Notes: generated by a model not told the origin, from the sequence alone. Counted from the stretch's first letter, positions 1 through 12,526 are shown. The stretch is DNA of 64,000 bases from Pectobacterium aroidearum (GCF_015689195.1 NZ_CP065044.1:2294001-2358000), one strand, 5' to 3'. Made by a program: numbers and translations.

Positions 1-80
1 TGCGTCATCCTTCATAGTGATGACGTGAGCGGGCATTGTTATAAAAATGAAGAAGGCTTTACAGGAAGCACAAAAACAAC

Positions 81-1460
81 ATGGCAAATGCGCAAAACAA
101 CATAGCAAATGATCAGCAGGAGTTGGTTTTAAAACGAGGGTTAAAAAACCGACATATCCAACTGATAGCGCTGGGTGGCGCTATTGGTACCGGATTGTTT
201 TTAGGAATATCGCAGACAATCCAAATGGCAGGGCCGTCCGTTTTATTGGGCTACGCGATTGCGGGAATGATTGCGTTTCTGATTATGCGACAGTTGGGTG
301 AGATGGTGGTGGAAGAGCCTGTAGCGGGTTCATTTAGCCATTTTGCCTATAAATACTGGGGCGATTTTGCGGGCTTTCTGGCTGGTTGGAACTACTGGGC
401 GATGTTTATTCTGGTAGGGATGGCTGAACTGACGGCCGTGGGGATTTATATCCAATATTGGTGGCCTGAGACGCCAACCTGGCTGTCCGCCGCAATATTC
501 TTCGTACTGATTAACCTGATCAATTTGGTGAATGTGCGGATGTTTGGTGAAACGGAATTCTGGTTCGCCATTATCAAAGTGCTGGCCATCGTCGGGATGA
601 TAGTCTTCGGTAGCTGGCTGTTGCTGAGTGGCAATGGCGGCGAAACGGCCACGGTGCGCAACTTATGGATTCATGGCGGATTCATGCCGAATGGCGCAAG
701 TGGATTGATCATGGCGATGGCCGTGATTATGTTTTCATTCGGCGGACTGGAATTGGTAGGTATCACCGCTGCAGAAGCTGCCGATCCGAAACGTTCTATC
801 CCTCAGGCGACTAATCAGGTGGTTTACCGCATCCTGATTTTCTATATCGGTGCGTTGTCTATCTTGTTATCGCTTTATCCGTGGGGGAATGTCGTCGATG
901 GCGGTAGCCCGTTTGTTCTTATCTTCCATGCGCTGAACAGCAATATAGTGGCAAACGTACTTAACATCGTGGTACTGACAGCCGCGTTATCGGTTTACAA
1001 CAGCGGCGTGTACTGCAATAGCCGGATGCTGTACGGTTTGGCAAAGCAGGGGAATGCGCCGAAGTCTCTCGCGAAGGTCAACGCGCGCGGTGTTCCCGTT
1101 CGCTCTATCGCGCTGTCAGCCTTAGCGACATCCTTCGGTGTGGCGATCAACTACCTGATGCCAGGCAAAGCCTTTGAGCTGCTGATGGCACTGGTGGTGT
1201 CGACGCTGGTGATTAACTGGATCATGATCTGCTTTGCGCACCTGCGTTTCCGTCAGGCGATGATTGAGAAGGGGATTGTTCCTGCGTTTAAAGCCTTCTG
1301 GTATCCGTGGGGCAATTACGTGTGTCTGGCGTTTCTGGCGGGGATTTTAGTGATTATGCTGCTGTCGCCGGGAATTCGCATTTCGGTCATTTTAATTCCG
1401 TTCTGGATTGCTGTTATTTGGCTTGGTTTCCGATTTTCCCGCAAAATAACGCGGCGTTGA
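81..1460 (+). CDS. pheP: Phenylalanine / aromatic amino acid permease PheP
   Basis: This is a 459-residue inner-membrane permease of the APC amino acid transporter superfamily that imports phenylalanine with protons. A charged N-terminus is followed by the family signature RHIQLIALGGAIGTGLFLG (about residues 23-41), then about 12 hydrophobic segments. The stretch MRQLGEMVVEEPVAGSF matches PheP and AroP, and the rest of the protein follows E. coli PheP closely, better than I recall for AroP. It stands alone before thrS, separated by about 280 bases. The ATG at 81 lies after AGGAAGC. AroP-type substrate breadth cannot be excluded from sequence alone. Confidence 0.85.
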   Translation: MANAQNNIANDQQELVLKRGLKNRHIQLIALGGAIGTGLFLGISQTIQMAGPSVLLGYAIAGMIAFLIMRQLGEMVVEEPVAGSFSHFAYKYWGDFAGFLAGWNYWAMFILVGMAELTAVGIYIQYWWPETPTWLSAAIFFVLINLINLVNVRMFGETEFWFAIIKVLAIVGMIVFGSWLLLSGNGGETATVRNLWIHGGFMPNGASGLIMAMAVIMFSFGGLELVGITAAEAADPKRSIPQATNQVVYRILIFYIGALSILLSLYPWGNVVDGGSPFVLIFHALNSNIVANVLNIVVLTAALSVYNSGVYCNSRMLYGLAKQGNAPKSLAKVNARGVPVRSIALSALATSFGVAINYLMPGKAFELLMALVVSTLVINWIMICFAHLRFRQAMIEKGIVPAFKAFWYPWGNYVCLAFLAGILVIMLLSPGIRISVILIPFWIAVIWLGFRFSRKITRR

Positions 1461-1652
1461 AATCGACGCAAACACAGTAAACACTTCCGTGGCCTGTTCA
1501 TCATGCGGTAACGATGCGCAGGCTACCCATCCGGCTTTAACACACCACTTATAAGGTGTATTATTGTCGCCGACGTTATCCATGTCACGCTAGTGCATGC
1601 CTTTAGTCGTGTGCATCATGTGTATATATTTCACAGAGTACAGAGGAATAGC

Positions 1653-1730
1653 ATGGTTAACACTTTTGATTTTCAATTGATATACGATTTTTTGCATGTG
1701 AGCTTTCGTGTGGCTCACCACTGTAAATAA
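1653..1730 (+). CDS. Possible 25-codon upstream ORF in the thrS leader
   Basis: An ATG at 1653 lies behind a good ribosome-binding sequence (GAGGAATAGC). It opens a 25-codon frame beginning [13 protein letters not shown] and ending at TAA 1728-1730, ten bases before the thrS start and touching the thrS ribosome-binding site. The frame runs straight through the anticodon-like hairpin at 1698-1718. It is not rich in threonine codons, so classical attenuation is not suggested. It may be chance; I know of no described upstream ORF in E. coli thrS. Confidence 0.25.
   Translation: MVNTFDFQLIYDFLHVSFRVAHHCK
1698..1718 (+). promoter_or_regulatory. thrS translational operator, anticodon-like hairpin
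   Basis: GTGAGC (1698-1703) and GCTCAC (1713-1718) form a stem around the nine-base loop TTTCGTGTG. CGT at 1707-1709 equals a threonine anticodon and lies 32-34 bases before the thrS start. In E. coli, ThrRS binds a hairpin of this kind in its own mRNA, which mimics the tRNA-Thr anticodon arm, and blocks ribosome entry. Position and loop fit that operator. The other operator domains were not resolved. Confidence 0.7.
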
Positions 1731-1740
1731 GGGAATTATA

Positions 1741-3669
1741 ATGCCAGTTATCACCCTTCCTGATGGAAGTCAGCGTCATTACGACCATGCCGTTTCTCCC
1801 CTGGATGTTGCACTTGATATCGGTCCCGGTCTGGCAAAAGCCTGTATCGCCGGACGTGTCAATGGCGAGTTAGTTGACGCCAGCGATAAGATCGATACCG
1901 ATGCGCAGTTAGCCATCATCACTGCCAAAGATGAAGCGGGTCTGGAAATTATTCGCCACTCCTGTGCTCATTTGTTGGGTCATGCGATCAAGCAATTGTG
2001 GCCAGATACCAAAATGGCGATTGGTCCGGTTATCGATAACGGTTTTTACTATGACGTAGATATCGACCGTACCCTGACTCAGGAAGATATTGAACTGCTC
2101 GAAAAGCGTATGCACGAGCTTGCTGACACTGACTATGACGTCATTAAGAAAAAAGTCAGCTGGCAGGAAGCGCGCGACGCATTCGCTGCACGCGGTGAGA
2201 CCTACAAAATGGCGATTCTGGATGAGAACATCAGTCGCGATGATCGTCCGGGTCTGTATCACCATGAAGAATACATCGATATGTGCCGTGGTCCGCACGT
2301 ACCGAATATGCGTTTCTGCCATCATTTCAAATTGCAGAAAACGTCAGGCGCTTACTGGCGCGGCGACAGCAAAAACAAAATGCTGCAACGCATCTACGGC
2401 ACCGCCTGGGCAGATAAAAAGCAGTTGGCTTCTTACCTGCAACGTCTGGAAGAAGCGGCTAAGCGCGACCATCGCAAGATCGGCAAACAGCTGGACCTGT
2501 ATCACATGCAGGAAGAAGCGCCGGGTATGGTGTTCTGGCACAACGACGGTTGGACGATCTTCCGGGAGCTGGAAGCGTTTGTGCGTATGAAGCTGAAGTC
2601 GTACCAGTATCAGGAAGTAAAAGGTCCATTCATGATGGATCGCGTGATGTGGGAAAAAACCGGTCACTGGGAAAACTACAAAGAAGCGATGTTCACGACC
2701 TCATCGGAGAACCGTGAATACTGCATTAAGCCGATGAACTGCCCGGGTCACGTACAGATTTTCAATCAGGGATTGAAATCATACCGCGATCTGCCGCTGC
2801 GTATGGCTGAGTTCGGTAGCTGTCACCGTAATGAACCATCAGGCTCTCTGCATGGCTTAATGCGCGTGCGTGGCTTTACCCAAGACGATGCGCACATCTT
2901 CTGTACGGAAGAGCAGGTTCGCGATGAAGTGAACAGCTGCATCAAGATGGTTTATGACATGTACAGCACCTTCGGTTTTGAAAAAATCGTGGTGAAACTG
3001 TCTACACGTCCTGAAAAACGTATCGGTAGCGATGAGATGTGGGATCGCGCTGAAGCCGATTTGGCCGCAGCGTTGACTGAAAATAACATCGAATTTGACT
3101 ATCAGCCGGGTGAAGGGGCGTTCTACGGCCCAAAAATTGAATTTACCCTGCATGACTGTTTGGATCGTGCGTGGCAGTGTGGTACGGTGCAACTCGACTT
3201 TTCATTACCGGGTCGCCTGAATGCGTCTTACGTTGGCGAAAGCAACGAACGTCAGGTGCCAGTTATGATTCACCGGGCTATTTTGGGATCAATGGAGCGT
3301 TTCATCGGTATTCTGACCGAAGAATTCGCCGGTTTCTTCCCAACCTGGTTAGCTCCGGTTCAAGTAGTGATTATGAATATCACGGATACTCAGTCTGATT
3401 ATGTCAACGAATTGACCCGAAAACTGCAAGAAGCGGGCATTCGAGTAAAAGCAGACTTGAGAAATGAGAAGATAGGCTTTAAAATCCGCGAGCACACTTT
3501 ACGGCGGGTTCCCTATATGCTGGTTTGTGGCGACAAAGAAGTTGAGGCAGGAAAAGTTGCTGTCCGTACTCGTCGCGGTAAAGACCTGGGGAGTCTGGAT
3601 GTCAGTGAAGTCATCAGTAAGCTGCAGCAAGAGATTCGCAGCCGTAGTCTTCATCAATTGGAGGAATAA
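1741..3669 (+). CDS. thrS: Threonyl-tRNA synthetase
   Basis: The 642-residue class II synthetase charges tRNA-Thr with threonine in the cytoplasm. The order is an N-terminal TGS domain ([11 protein letters not shown]), an editing domain with the [10 protein letters not shown] motif, a catalytic core with NCPGH and [15 protein letters not shown], and a C-terminal anticodon-binding domain. The zinc ligands expected from E. coli (Cys334, His385, His511) have counterparts in NCPGH, the DDAHIF region and MIHRAILGS. The length equals the E. coli enzyme. The ATG at 1741 is preferred over an in-frame codon at 1708 because it starts at conserved MPVIT behind TAAGGGAAT. It heads the thrS-infC-rpmI-rplT block and infC begins three bases after its stop. 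Confidence 0.98.
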   Translation: MPVITLPDGSQRHYDHAVSPLDVALDIGPGLAKACIAGRVNGELVDASDKIDTDAQLAIITAKDEAGLEIIRHSCAHLLGHAIKQLWPDTKMAIGPVIDNGFYYDVDIDRTLTQEDIELLEKRMHELADTDYDVIKKKVSWQEARDAFAARGETYKMAILDENISRDDRPGLYHHEEYIDMCRGPHVPNMRFCHHFKLQKTSGAYWRGDSKNKMLQRIYGTAWADKKQLASYLQRLEEAAKRDHRKIGKQLDLYHMQEEAPGMVFWHNDGWTIFRELEAFVRMKLKSYQYQEVKGPFMMDRVMWEKTGHWENYKEAMFTTSSENREYCIKPMNCPGHVQIFNQGLKSYRDLPLRMAEFGSCHRNEPSGSLHGLMRVRGFTQDDAHIFCTEEQVRDEVNSCIKMVYDMYSTFGFEKIVVKLSTRPEKRIGSDEMWDRAEADLAAALTENNIEFDYQPGEGAFYGPKIEFTLHDCLDRAWQCGTVQLDFSLPGRLNASYVGESNERQVPVMIHRAILGSMERFIGILTEEFAGFFPTWLAPVQVVIMNITDTQSDYVNELTRKLQEAGIRVKADLRNEKIGFKIREHTLRRVPYMLVCGDKEVEAGKVAVRTRRGKDLGSLDVSEVISKLQQEIRSRSLHQLEE

Positions 3670-4215
<546 letters not shown>

Positions 4216-4232
4216 GGCATTCAAGTAACAGG

Positions 4233-4274
4233 ACCGCACTGCTTTTCTTGCGTTAAGCAATAAATTTGTGCGGT
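4233..4274 (+). promoter_or_regulatory. infC-rpmI intercistronic hairpin
   Basis: ACCGCAC (4233-4239) pairs with GTGCGGT (4268-4274). An inner TTGC/GCAA hairpin lies between them, and TTTTGTT follows. In E. coli, ribosomal protein L20 represses rpmI-rplT by binding RNA structure in this infC-rpmI interval. This hairpin may be part of that operator or a weak terminator; the sequence alone does not decide. Confidence 0.4.
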
Positions 4275-4305
4275 TTTGTTCGCCTTATCTGATTCGTTTT
4301 ATTAA

Positions 4306-4524
<219 letters not shown>

Positions 4525-4549
4525 GTAACCTTTTTTTAATTCAGAATAA

Positions 4550-4924
<375 letters not shown>

Positions 4925-4933
4925 GTCAGTTGA

Positions 4934-4959
4934 GAGAGGGAGCTTTGGCTCCCTCTTTT
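4934..4959 (+). terminator. Rho-independent terminator after rplT
   Basis: GAGAGGGAGC and GCTCCCTCTTTT form a ten-base-pair stem with a TTTG loop followed by a T run. It closes the infC-rpmI-rplT transcript, so pheMST needs its own promoter between about 4960 and 5030. Confidence 0.85.
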
Positions 4960-5029
4960 CGTCAAGTGCCACAGGTCGTTTTATTATTTTCGACACTTTT
5001 TGTGATTCTCAAGACAAGGTAACGCAAGT

Positions 5030-5074
5030 ATGAATGCTGCTATTTTTCGTTTCTTTTTTTACTTTAGCGCCTGA
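5030..5074 (+). CDS. pheM: pheST attenuator leader peptide PheM
   Basis: A 14-codon frame reading MNAAIFRFFFYFSA, almost identical to the E. coli PheM leader peptide. Five of 14 codons are Phe, four of them within residues 8-12 (FFFYF). Ribosome stalling at these codons when charged tRNA-Phe is scarce is the known basis for antitermination into pheST. The stop at 5072-5074 lies about 50 bases before the terminator hairpin, leaving room for the alternative antiterminator structure. Confidence 0.92.
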   Translation: MNAAIFRFFFYFSA

Positions 5075-5096
5075 ACTCAGGGGGCTTTGCGCGTAA

Positions 5097-6239
<1,143 letters not shown>

Positions 6240-6253
6240 GGCGGGTATACATC

Positions 6254-8641
6254 ATGAAATTCAGTGAACTCTGGTTACGCGAGTGGGTAAACCCGGCGGT
6301 TGACAGTGAAACGCTATCCGAACAAATCACGATGGCAGGGCTGGAAGTGGATGGCGTTGAGCCGGTTGCTGGCGCATTCCACGGTGTGGTTGTCGGTGAA
6401 GTGGTTGAATGTGGGCAACACCCGAATGCAGACAAACTGCGTGTAACGAAAGTCAATGTAGGTGGCGATCGCCTGCTGGACATCGTGTGCGGCGCGCCGA
6501 ACTGTCGTCAGGGTCTGAAAGTAGCGGTGGCGACGGTAGGTGCCGTATTGCCGGGCGATTTCAAAATCAAAGCCGCCAAACTGCGTGGCGAGCCGTCTGA
6601 AGGCATGCTGTGCTCATTTTCCGAATTGGGGATTTCCGACGATCACGACGGCATTATCGAACTGCCAGCCGATGCGCCAATTGGCACGGATATTCGTGAC
6701 TACCTGAAGCTGGATGATAACGCGATTGAAATCAGCGTGACGCCAAACCGTGCAGATTGCCTCGGCATCATCGGCGTAGCGCGTGATGTAGCCGTGTTGA
6801 ACCAACTGGCGTTGAATGCACCGGCTATTGAACCCGTTGCTGCAACCATTCAGGATACTTTCCCGATTCAGGTCGATGCGCCGCAGGCATGCCCGCGTTA
6901 CTTAGGCCGTGTGGTGAAAGGCATCAACGTTAAGGCGGCAACGCCGTTGTGGATGCGTGAAAAGCTGCGCCGCTGTGGTATTCGTTCTATCGATCCGGTG
7001 GTGGACGTGACGAACTACGTTCTGCTGGAGCTCGGCCAGCCGATGCACGCATTCGATCTCGACCGCCTCAATGGTGGCATCATCGTGCGTATGGCGAAAG
7101 AGGGCGAAACGCTGACGCTGCTGGATGGTAACGAAGCGAAGCTGAATGCAGATACGCTGGTTATCGCTGACCAGCAGAGCGCGCTGGCAATGGGCGGCAT
7201 CTTTGGCGGCGAGCATTCTGGCGTCAATGAAGCCACGCAGAACGTTCTGCTGGAATGCGCCTATTTTAATCCGCTGTCAATTACCGGGCGCGCACGTCGC
7301 CACGGCTTGCACACCGATGCTTCCCACCGCTACGAGCGTGGCGTCGATCCGGCGTTACAACACAAGGCTATTGAGCGCGCGACTCGCCTGCTGATCGATA
7401 TCTGTGGTGGCGAAGCGGGGCCGGTTGTTGATGTAACCAGCACGGCAGATCTGCCGACGCGCGCAACGATTACGCTGCGCCGTGAGAAGCTGGATCGTTT
7501 GGTTGGACATGTGATTGCCGATGAGCAGGTTAGCGATATTCTGCAACGTCTGGGCTGTAATGTGACGAAAACCGACGCAGGCTGGCAGGCGACGGCACCG
7601 AGCTGGCGCTTCGACATGGAAATTGAAGAGGATCTGGTTGAAGAAGTCGCGCGTATTTACGGCTACAACAACATTCCGAATATTCCTACTCAGGCTCCGT
7701 TGATCATGACCTCGCATCGCGAAGCGTCACTGTCATTGAAGCGTGTGAAGACATTATTAGTCGACCACGGCTACCAGGAAGCAATTACTTACAGTTTTGT
7801 TGACCCGAAAATTCAGGGATTAATCCACCCTGATGAAGCGTCATTAAGCCTGCCGAGCCCGATTTCTGCAGAAATGTCGGTGATGCGTCTGTCGCTGTGG
7901 AGCGGCCTGCTGAGTGCGGCGGTGTATAACCAAAACCGTCAGCAAAGCCGTCTGCGTTTGTTTGAGAGCGGCCTGCGTTTTGTACCGGACAGCAGTGCCG
8001 ACCTGGGTATTCGTCAGGATCTGATGCTGGCGGGTGTGATTACCGGCACGCGCTATGAAGAGCATTGGGATCTGGCGCGTCAGGCTGTTGACTTCTATGA
8101 TTTAAAAGGCGATTTGGAAGCTGTACTGGCATTGACGGGCAAATTGTCTGAAACCGAATTCAAGGCCGAAAACAATCCGGCATTGCATCCGGGACAAAGT
8201 GCTGCTATTTATCTGGGCGAAGAACGTATTGGATTTATTGGCGTTATTCACCCAGAACTGGAGCGCAAGTTGGATCTCAACGGGCGCACCGTGGTGTTCG
8301 AACTGTTGTGGGATAAGGTCGCAGACCGCGTATTGCCTGAGGCGAACGAGGTTTCCCGCTTCCCAGCGAACCGTCGTGATATTGCCGTTGTGGTCGCTGA
8401 AAATGTCCCTGCTGGAGATATTTTGGCCGAGTGTAAGAAAGTTGGCGCAAATCAGTTAGTTGGCGTAAACTTATTCGACGTGTACCGAGGGAAGGGCGTA
8501 GCGGAAGGTTATAAGAGTCTGGCTATCAGTCTGACCCTGCAAGATACCACGCGTACACTGGCAGAAGAGGAAATTGCTGCTACCGTTGCAGAATGTGTAG
8601 CAGCATTAAAACAGCGATTCCAAGCATCCTTGAGGGATTGA
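6254..8641 (+). CDS. pheT: Phenylalanyl-tRNA synthetase beta subunit
   Basis: The 795-residue beta subunit of PheRS, which binds tRNA and edits mischarged Tyr-tRNA-Phe. It begins [17 protein letters not shown], then has an EMAP/OB-fold tRNA-binding region (about residues 40-150, with [15 protein letters not shown]), the B3/B4 editing region, B5, a catalytic-like core, and a C-terminal ferredoxin-fold anticodon-binding domain ending in [10 protein letters not shown]. Length equals the E. coli protein. Its TGA lies four bases before the ihfA ATG. Confidence 0.98.
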   Translation: MKFSELWLREWVNPAVDSETLSEQITMAGLEVDGVEPVAGAFHGVVVGEVVECGQHPNADKLRVTKVNVGGDRLLDIVCGAPNCRQGLKVAVATVGAVLPGDFKIKAAKLRGEPSEGMLCSFSELGISDDHDGIIELPADAPIGTDIRDYLKLDDNAIEISVTPNRADCLGIIGVARDVAVLNQLALNAPAIEPVAATIQDTFPIQVDAPQACPRYLGRVVKGINVKAATPLWMREKLRRCGIRSIDPVVDVTNYVLLELGQPMHAFDLDRLNGGIIVRMAKEGETLTLLDGNEAKLNADTLVIADQQSALAMGGIFGGEHSGVNEATQNVLLECAYFNPLSITGRARRHGLHTDASHRYERGVDPALQHKAIERATRLLIDICGGEAGPVVDVTSTADLPTRATITLRREKLDRLVGHVIADEQVSDILQRLGCNVTKTDAGWQATAPSWRFDMEIEEDLVEEVARIYGYNNIPNIPTQAPLIMTSHREASLSLKRVKTLLVDHGYQEAITYSFVDPKIQGLIHPDEASLSLPSPISAEMSVMRLSLWSGLLSAAVYNQNRQQSRLRLFESGLRFVPDSSADLGIRQDLMLAGVITGTRYEEHWDLARQAVDFYDLKGDLEAVLALTGKLSETEFKAENNPALHPGQSAAIYLGEERIGFIGVIHPELERKLDLNGRTVVFELLWDKVADRVLPEANEVSRFPANRRDIAVVVAENVPAGDILAECKKVGANQLVGVNLFDVYRGKGVAEGYKSLAISLTLQDTTRTLAEEEIAATVAECVAALKQRFQASLRD

Positions 8642-8645
8642 ACCT

Positions 8646-8942
8646 ATGGCGCTTACTAAAGCTGAAATGTCAGAATACCTGTTTGAGAAGCTCGGGCTGA
8701 GCAAACGGGATGCCAAAGAGCTAGTCGAGCTGTTTTTTGAAGAAGTTCGTCGCGCTTTGGAAAATGGCGAGCAGGTCAAGTTGTCAGGTTTTGGCAATTT
8801 TGATTTGCGAGACAAGAACCAACGTCCGGGACGTAACCCAAAAACTGGCGAAGATATTCCGATTACGGCGCGCCGTGTGGTCACGTTCCGTCCGGGGCAA
8901 AAGCTAAAAAGCAGGGTAGAGAACGCCTCTCCCAAAGAGTAA
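8646..8942 (+). CDS. ihfA: Integration host factor alpha subunit
   Basis: A 98-residue nucleoid protein of the HU/IHF family. Paired with IhfB it bends DNA sharply at specific sites and shapes promoters, replication and recombination complexes. It opens [20 protein letters not shown] and carries the DNA-intercalating arm signature [12 protein letters not shown], whose proline inserts into the minor groove. It lies directly after pheT with an AGGG ribosome-binding site inside the pheT end, and a terminator follows 12 bases after its stop. Confidence 0.98.
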   Translation: MALTKAEMSEYLFEKLGLSKRDAKELVELFFEEVRRALENGEQVKLSGFGNFDLRDKNQRPGRNPKTGEDIPITARRVVTFRPGQKLKSRVENASPKE

Positions 8943-8954
8943 TCGTGTCACCCA

Positions 8955-8978
8955 AAAAGGCCGCGCAAGCGGCCTTTT
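8955..8978 (+). terminator. Terminator after ihfA
   Basis: AAAAGGCCGC and GCGGCCTTTT form a near-perfect ten-pair stem with a GCAA loop and flanking A and T runs, so it can work in both directions. It separates the pheMST-ihfA transcript from the convergent ygbA. Confidence 0.88.
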
Positions 8979-9003
8979 CCTATTTGATTCGTCTTCACTT
9001 CAT

Positions 9004-9435
9004 CTATCTCAATGTCGCGTCGGTATCCACCGGTGCCGTTTGCTGCGAGGCTAAACGGGTTGCCCGCTCGGTTGACGCTTTTGGCGCGATCTCTTTCTTC
9101 GGCTTCGGATAATCCGGCACTGGTCGATGATCGTCGATCAAGTGACGTATTGCCAGAATCGGGTGACGTAACAGCATCCGCGGCCCTGACCAGCGCATAA
9201 TCGCTTTTATTGCTTCACGTCTGGCAGGTTGATAGCAGTGGATAGGGCAATGCTTACACGCAGGTTTATCTTCACCGAAATGACAGCGCTCCAGACGCTT
9301 GATGGCATAGCTGAATAAGTCTTTATACTGCGCGTTATCGTCGGTTTCAGGGTGGTGCTTTTCATACAATTCAATCATCAATCCGACGGTACGGATCTCC
9401 CGCTGTCGGTATTTTCCCAGGGGTTTTCTCGCCAT
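9004..9435 (-). CDS. ygbA: YgbA-family (nitrous oxide-stimulated promoter) protein
   Basis: A 143-residue protein of the YgbA family, whose function is unknown. In E. coli the gene responds to nitrogen oxides through NsrR. The family signature is CHFGEDKPACKHCPIHCYQP, giving several closely spaced cysteines, followed by REAIKAIMRWSGPRML, as in the family. The cysteines suggest metal or Fe-S binding, which is inference. The ATG at 9435 (MARKPLG) is preferred over 9444 because AGGA then lies about ten bases upstream. The C-terminal tail, rich in Lys, Thr and Ala, extends past the conserved core. E. coli ygbA lies elsewhere in the chromosome. Confidence 0.7.
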   Translation of the reverse strand: MARKPLGKYRQREIRTVGLMIELYEKHHPETDDNAQYKDLFSYAIKRLERCHFGEDKPACKHCPIHCYQPARREAIKAIMRWSGPRMLLRHPILAIRHLIDDHRPVPDYPKPKKEIAPKASTERATRLASQQTAPVDTDATLR

Positions 9436-9572
9436 GTGCGTCATGTCCTGATGAAATCATAATAGGTGTATTTTAAATGCAATTTATTGCAAGAGAAACC
9501 TCTTAAGTCACATCGATGCATAAAAGGAGAGAGAAAAAGGCGAGGAGAACCCTCGCCGAAGGAGGTGAAGAA

Positions 9573-11291
9573 TCAGGCCTGGCCGAACTGTGCCTGATGT
9601 AATCTGGCATAAATACCGCTTTGTTCCAGCAGCCCCTGATGGCTACCTTGCTCAATGATGCTGCCGTTATCCACCACCACAATACGTCCGGCATTCTGTA
9701 TGGTTGCCAGCCTGTGAGCGATGACCAGCGTGGTACGTCCTGCCGAAAGTTCGCTGAGAGACTGTTGTATTGCCTGCTCCGTTGCCGTATCCAGCGCGGA
9801 TGTTGCTTCGTCAAGAATCAGAATCGGTGGGTTTTTCAGGAAGATGCGTGCGATCGATAGACGTTGTTTCTGCCCGCCCGACAACTTAACGCCGCGCTCA
9901 CCGACCACGGTATCCAGTCCATCGGGCAGATTCTCGATCAGTTCATCTAACCGTGCACGTCGTGCGGCTTCCATGATTTCGTCATCGCTGGCATCAAGTT
10001 TGCCGTAGGCGATATTTTCCCGAATAGTGCCGCCGAACAGGAATACATCCTGCTGTACGATGCCGATTTGGCTGCGCAGTGACGCCTGTGTCATCTGACG
10101 GATATCCATACCGTCAATAGTGATGGCTCCGCTGGTTAAATCGTAGAAGCGGGGAAGCAGAGAACAAAGCGTCGTTTTACCCGCGCCGGATGGGCCGACA
10201 AAGGCTACGGTTTCCCCGGCGCGAATCGACAGGTCGATATTGCTGAGAATCGGGCGATCGGCAGAATAGCCAAAGCTCACCTGATTAAACCGGATATCGC
10301 CTTTCAACTGCCCGGCATCACGTGCGTCGGGGGCATCGGCAATCTCGGGAACGGTATCGATCAGCTGGGTAAAGCGTTTGAAGCCCGCAATGCCTTTAGG
10401 GTAGCTCTCCAACACCGAGGTAATTTTTGCCACTGGGCGGAAGAAAACTTCAATCAGCAGCAGGAAGCCGATAAAACCGCCGTAGCTGAGTTCACCCTGA
10501 ATGACATACCAAATACCTGCCAGCATGACGATAAGCTGTATCAGACGCGTGCTGAGGTAGCTGAGCGTTAGACTGGCGGTCATGATGCGATAGGCCTGCA
10601 ATTTGGTTCGGCGGTAGTTTTCGTTATCGTTAGAGAACAGTTTTTTCTCATGTGCTTCATTAGCAAACGCTTTAACGACGCGGATACCGCCTACGCTCTC
10701 TTCAATCCGGGCGTTGAAATTGCCAACCTGACCGAAGAGTTGACGCCAGGTTTCCGTCATGCGGGCGCCATAGCGGCTGACGAGATACGTCATGAAAGGC
10801 ACGATAATAATCGTCAGCAGCGCCAGGTTCAGGTGAACGGTCGCCATCAGGATGAACGCACCGATGAAGGTCATGATCGCGAGGAAGAGGTCTTCCGGAC
10901 CGTGGTGGGCGATTTCTCCGACTTCTTCCAGATCTTTGGTGACGTGGGTGATGATATGCCCGGTCTTCATATTATCGTAGTAGCGGAACGGCAAATTTTG
11001 CAGGTGCTCAAAGGCCTGCCGCCGCATATCGGTTTCAATACCTACGCCCAGCGCATGTCCCCAATAGTTGACGATGGCCATCAGCGCGGTATTCAGCAGA
11101 TAGATCGCCAGTAGCGCCACCGACGCTAGCAGGATTAGCGACCAGTCCTGAGCCGGTAACAGTTTGTCGATGAACGCTTTAATCGCCATCGGAAACCCTA
11201 ATTCAAGCAGGCCAGCGATGATGGCGCAGCCGAAATCGAGAACGAATAACCCTTTGTAAGGGGAATAGTAAGAGAAGAAGCGTCTTAACAT
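9573..11291 (-). CDS. ABC exporter, fused membrane and ATPase domains
   Basis: A 572-residue half-size ABC exporter expected to work as a homodimer in the inner membrane. Residues about 1-310 form a six-helix membrane domain with the EFEHLQNLPFRYYDNMKTG-type coupling region. Residues about 335-572 form the ATPase, with Walker A GPSGAGKTT, Q-loop VQQDVFLF, signature LSGGQKQR, Walker B ILILDEATSALD and the H-loop AHR. The architecture matches MsbA/lipid and drug exporters, but the substrate cannot be assigned. It stands alone on the minus strand, with no obvious ribosome-binding site before the ATG. Confidence 0.85.
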   Translation of the reverse strand: MLRRFFSYYSPYKGLFVLDFGCAIIAGLLELGFPMAIKAFIDKLLPAQDWSLILLASVALLAIYLLNTALMAIVNYWGHALGVGIETDMRRQAFEHLQNLPFRYYDNMKTGHIITHVTKDLEEVGEIAHHGPEDLFLAIMTFIGAFILMATVHLNLALLTIIIVPFMTYLVSRYGARMTETWRQLFGQVGNFNARIEESVGGIRVVKAFANEAHEKKLFSNDNENYRRTKLQAYRIMTASLTLSYLSTRLIQLIVMLAGIWYVIQGELSYGGFIGFLLLIEVFFRPVAKITSVLESYPKGIAGFKRFTQLIDTVPEIADAPDARDAGQLKGDIRFNQVSFGYSADRPILSNIDLSIRAGETVAFVGPSGAGKTTLCSLLPRFYDLTSGAITIDGMDIRQMTQASLRSQIGIVQQDVFLFGGTIRENIAYGKLDASDDEIMEAARRARLDELIENLPDGLDTVVGERGVKLSGGQKQRLSIARIFLKNPPILILDEATSALDTATEQAIQQSLSELSAGRTTLVIAHRLATIQNAGRIVVVDNGSIIEQGSHQGLLEQSGIYARLHQAQFGQA

Positions 11292-11423
11292 GTGTGACTG
11301 TTTTTAGGTAACCAAATGTGAGGGTGACTATAACAGCTTAGCGAGAGGAATGTGACCGCGTGCAGATTAAGGTTTTTATTGGCCGGGGAGTTCTGACTGA
11401 AAACAGAGGGGGACGACAGCGGA

Positions 11424-12311
11424 TCAGTTCGTGGGCGTCCGTGTAGCATACCAGCAGAGCAGTGAACCTGCTGTAACCATGGCGACACCTTGCCAGAACG
11501 ACATGGCGGGCGTGATGTTGAGCCAGAGTGCAGCAAGCAACGTGGAAAGCACGGGCGTAAAGTAAGATGCGGCTGCCAGTAGCGTCAGGTTGCCGTGCTG
11601 AATACCGATATTCCAAGCGGAATAGGCCAGAGCGGTCGACGCGCCCATAAAAATCAGTTGCAGCGAACTCGGCAATGTTAATGAAATCGTACCTTCGGTG
11701 CTGAAGGAATACTGAATCCATAGTACGAGGGAGGAAACGAAAAAGAACAACGATACGCCGCTTTTTCCCTGTCCGTAACGCTTAGTGATATTGCAATAGA
11801 GTGCCCAGGTCAGTGCCGCAGAAAATGCCAGACTGTAGGCTAGCGGGTTGGCAAGAATGTTGTTCCACAGGAGTTCTGGTGTCCAGTTGCTATCTCCTTT
11901 CATAATCCACACAATGCCGCCCAGCGCGAGTGCGAGGCCCGGCCAGAGCAGGAAACGGCTTTTTTGCTGATTGATAAAAAGAGAAAAGAAAATGGTCAGA
12001 CTGGGCCATAAATAGTTAATCATCCCGATTTCTATCGCCTGCATGCGGCTATCCGCTAACCCAATCGAGAGTGATAGAAATATCTCGTAGCAGACAAACA
12101 TCGCACCACCGGCGAACAAATAGACTTTGGGCAGTGTTTTAATACGAGGCAAACCATAAAAAGCGACTAAACATAGTGTGCTGGTGGAATAAATCATCGC
12201 GGCACCACCGATGGTGCCAAGCGCTTCTGTCAGGCTGCGGATAAGCCCAACGGATGTGCTCCATAGCATGATTGCCAGTAACCCCGTGAGCGTGGCACGT
12301 TGTGGCGTCAT
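11424..12311 (-). CDS. yddG: Aromatic amino acid exporter YddG
   Basis: A 295-residue DMT-superfamily transporter with about ten hydrophobic segments, matching E. coli YddG along its length (for example IEIGMINYLWPSLTI and GNLTLLAAASYFTPVLS). YddG exports phenylalanine and other aromatic amino acids and some toxic compounds. An in-frame ATG exists at 12326, but its upstream AAGG abuts the codon. The ATG at 12311 has AGGA six bases upstream and gives MTPQRATLTGL, aligning with the E. coli start. It lies downstream of nadE on the same strand, a neighbourhood different from that in E. coli. Confidence 0.85.
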   Translation of the reverse strand: MTPQRATLTGLLAIMLWSTSVGLIRSLTEALGTIGGAAMIYSTSTLCLVAFYGLPRIKTLPKVYLFAGGAMFVCYEIFLSLSIGLADSRMQAIEIGMINYLWPSLTIFFSLFINQQKSRFLLWPGLALALGGIVWIMKGDSNWTPELLWNNILANPLAYSLAFSAALTWALYCNITKRYGQGKSGVSLFFFVSSLVLWIQYSFSTEGTISLTLPSSLQLIFMGASTALAYSAWNIGIQHGNLTLLAAASYFTPVLSTLLAALWLNITPAMSFWQGVAMVTAGSLLCWYATRTPTN

Positions 12312-12477
12312 ATTTATTCCTGTCATCCTTCAGACTGCCTTTGCACTGACTATTATTCTCGGCCTTTCTATGGGGCTCGCTCTTACGGGAAATGTTTCGC
12401 CTTGTTCCAAACGCTAGCGTTCTGTTCCGCCACTCGAATGATTGGGAGAACCGTGAAGCGTGTGCAGAAGAAATCAA

Positions 12478-12515
12478 GAGCAAACCGGGTGCCATTATCC
12501 GCGCCCGATTTGCTC
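12478..12515 (-). terminator. Hairpin downstream of nadE
   Basis: GAGCAAA and TTTGCTC with inner CGGG/CCCG pairing flank a GC-rich loop just after the nadE stop. There is no clear T run, so it is a weak or processing hairpin rather than a sure terminator. It separates nadE from yddG. Confidence 0.4.
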
Positions 12516-12526
12516 ACTGCGATGAT

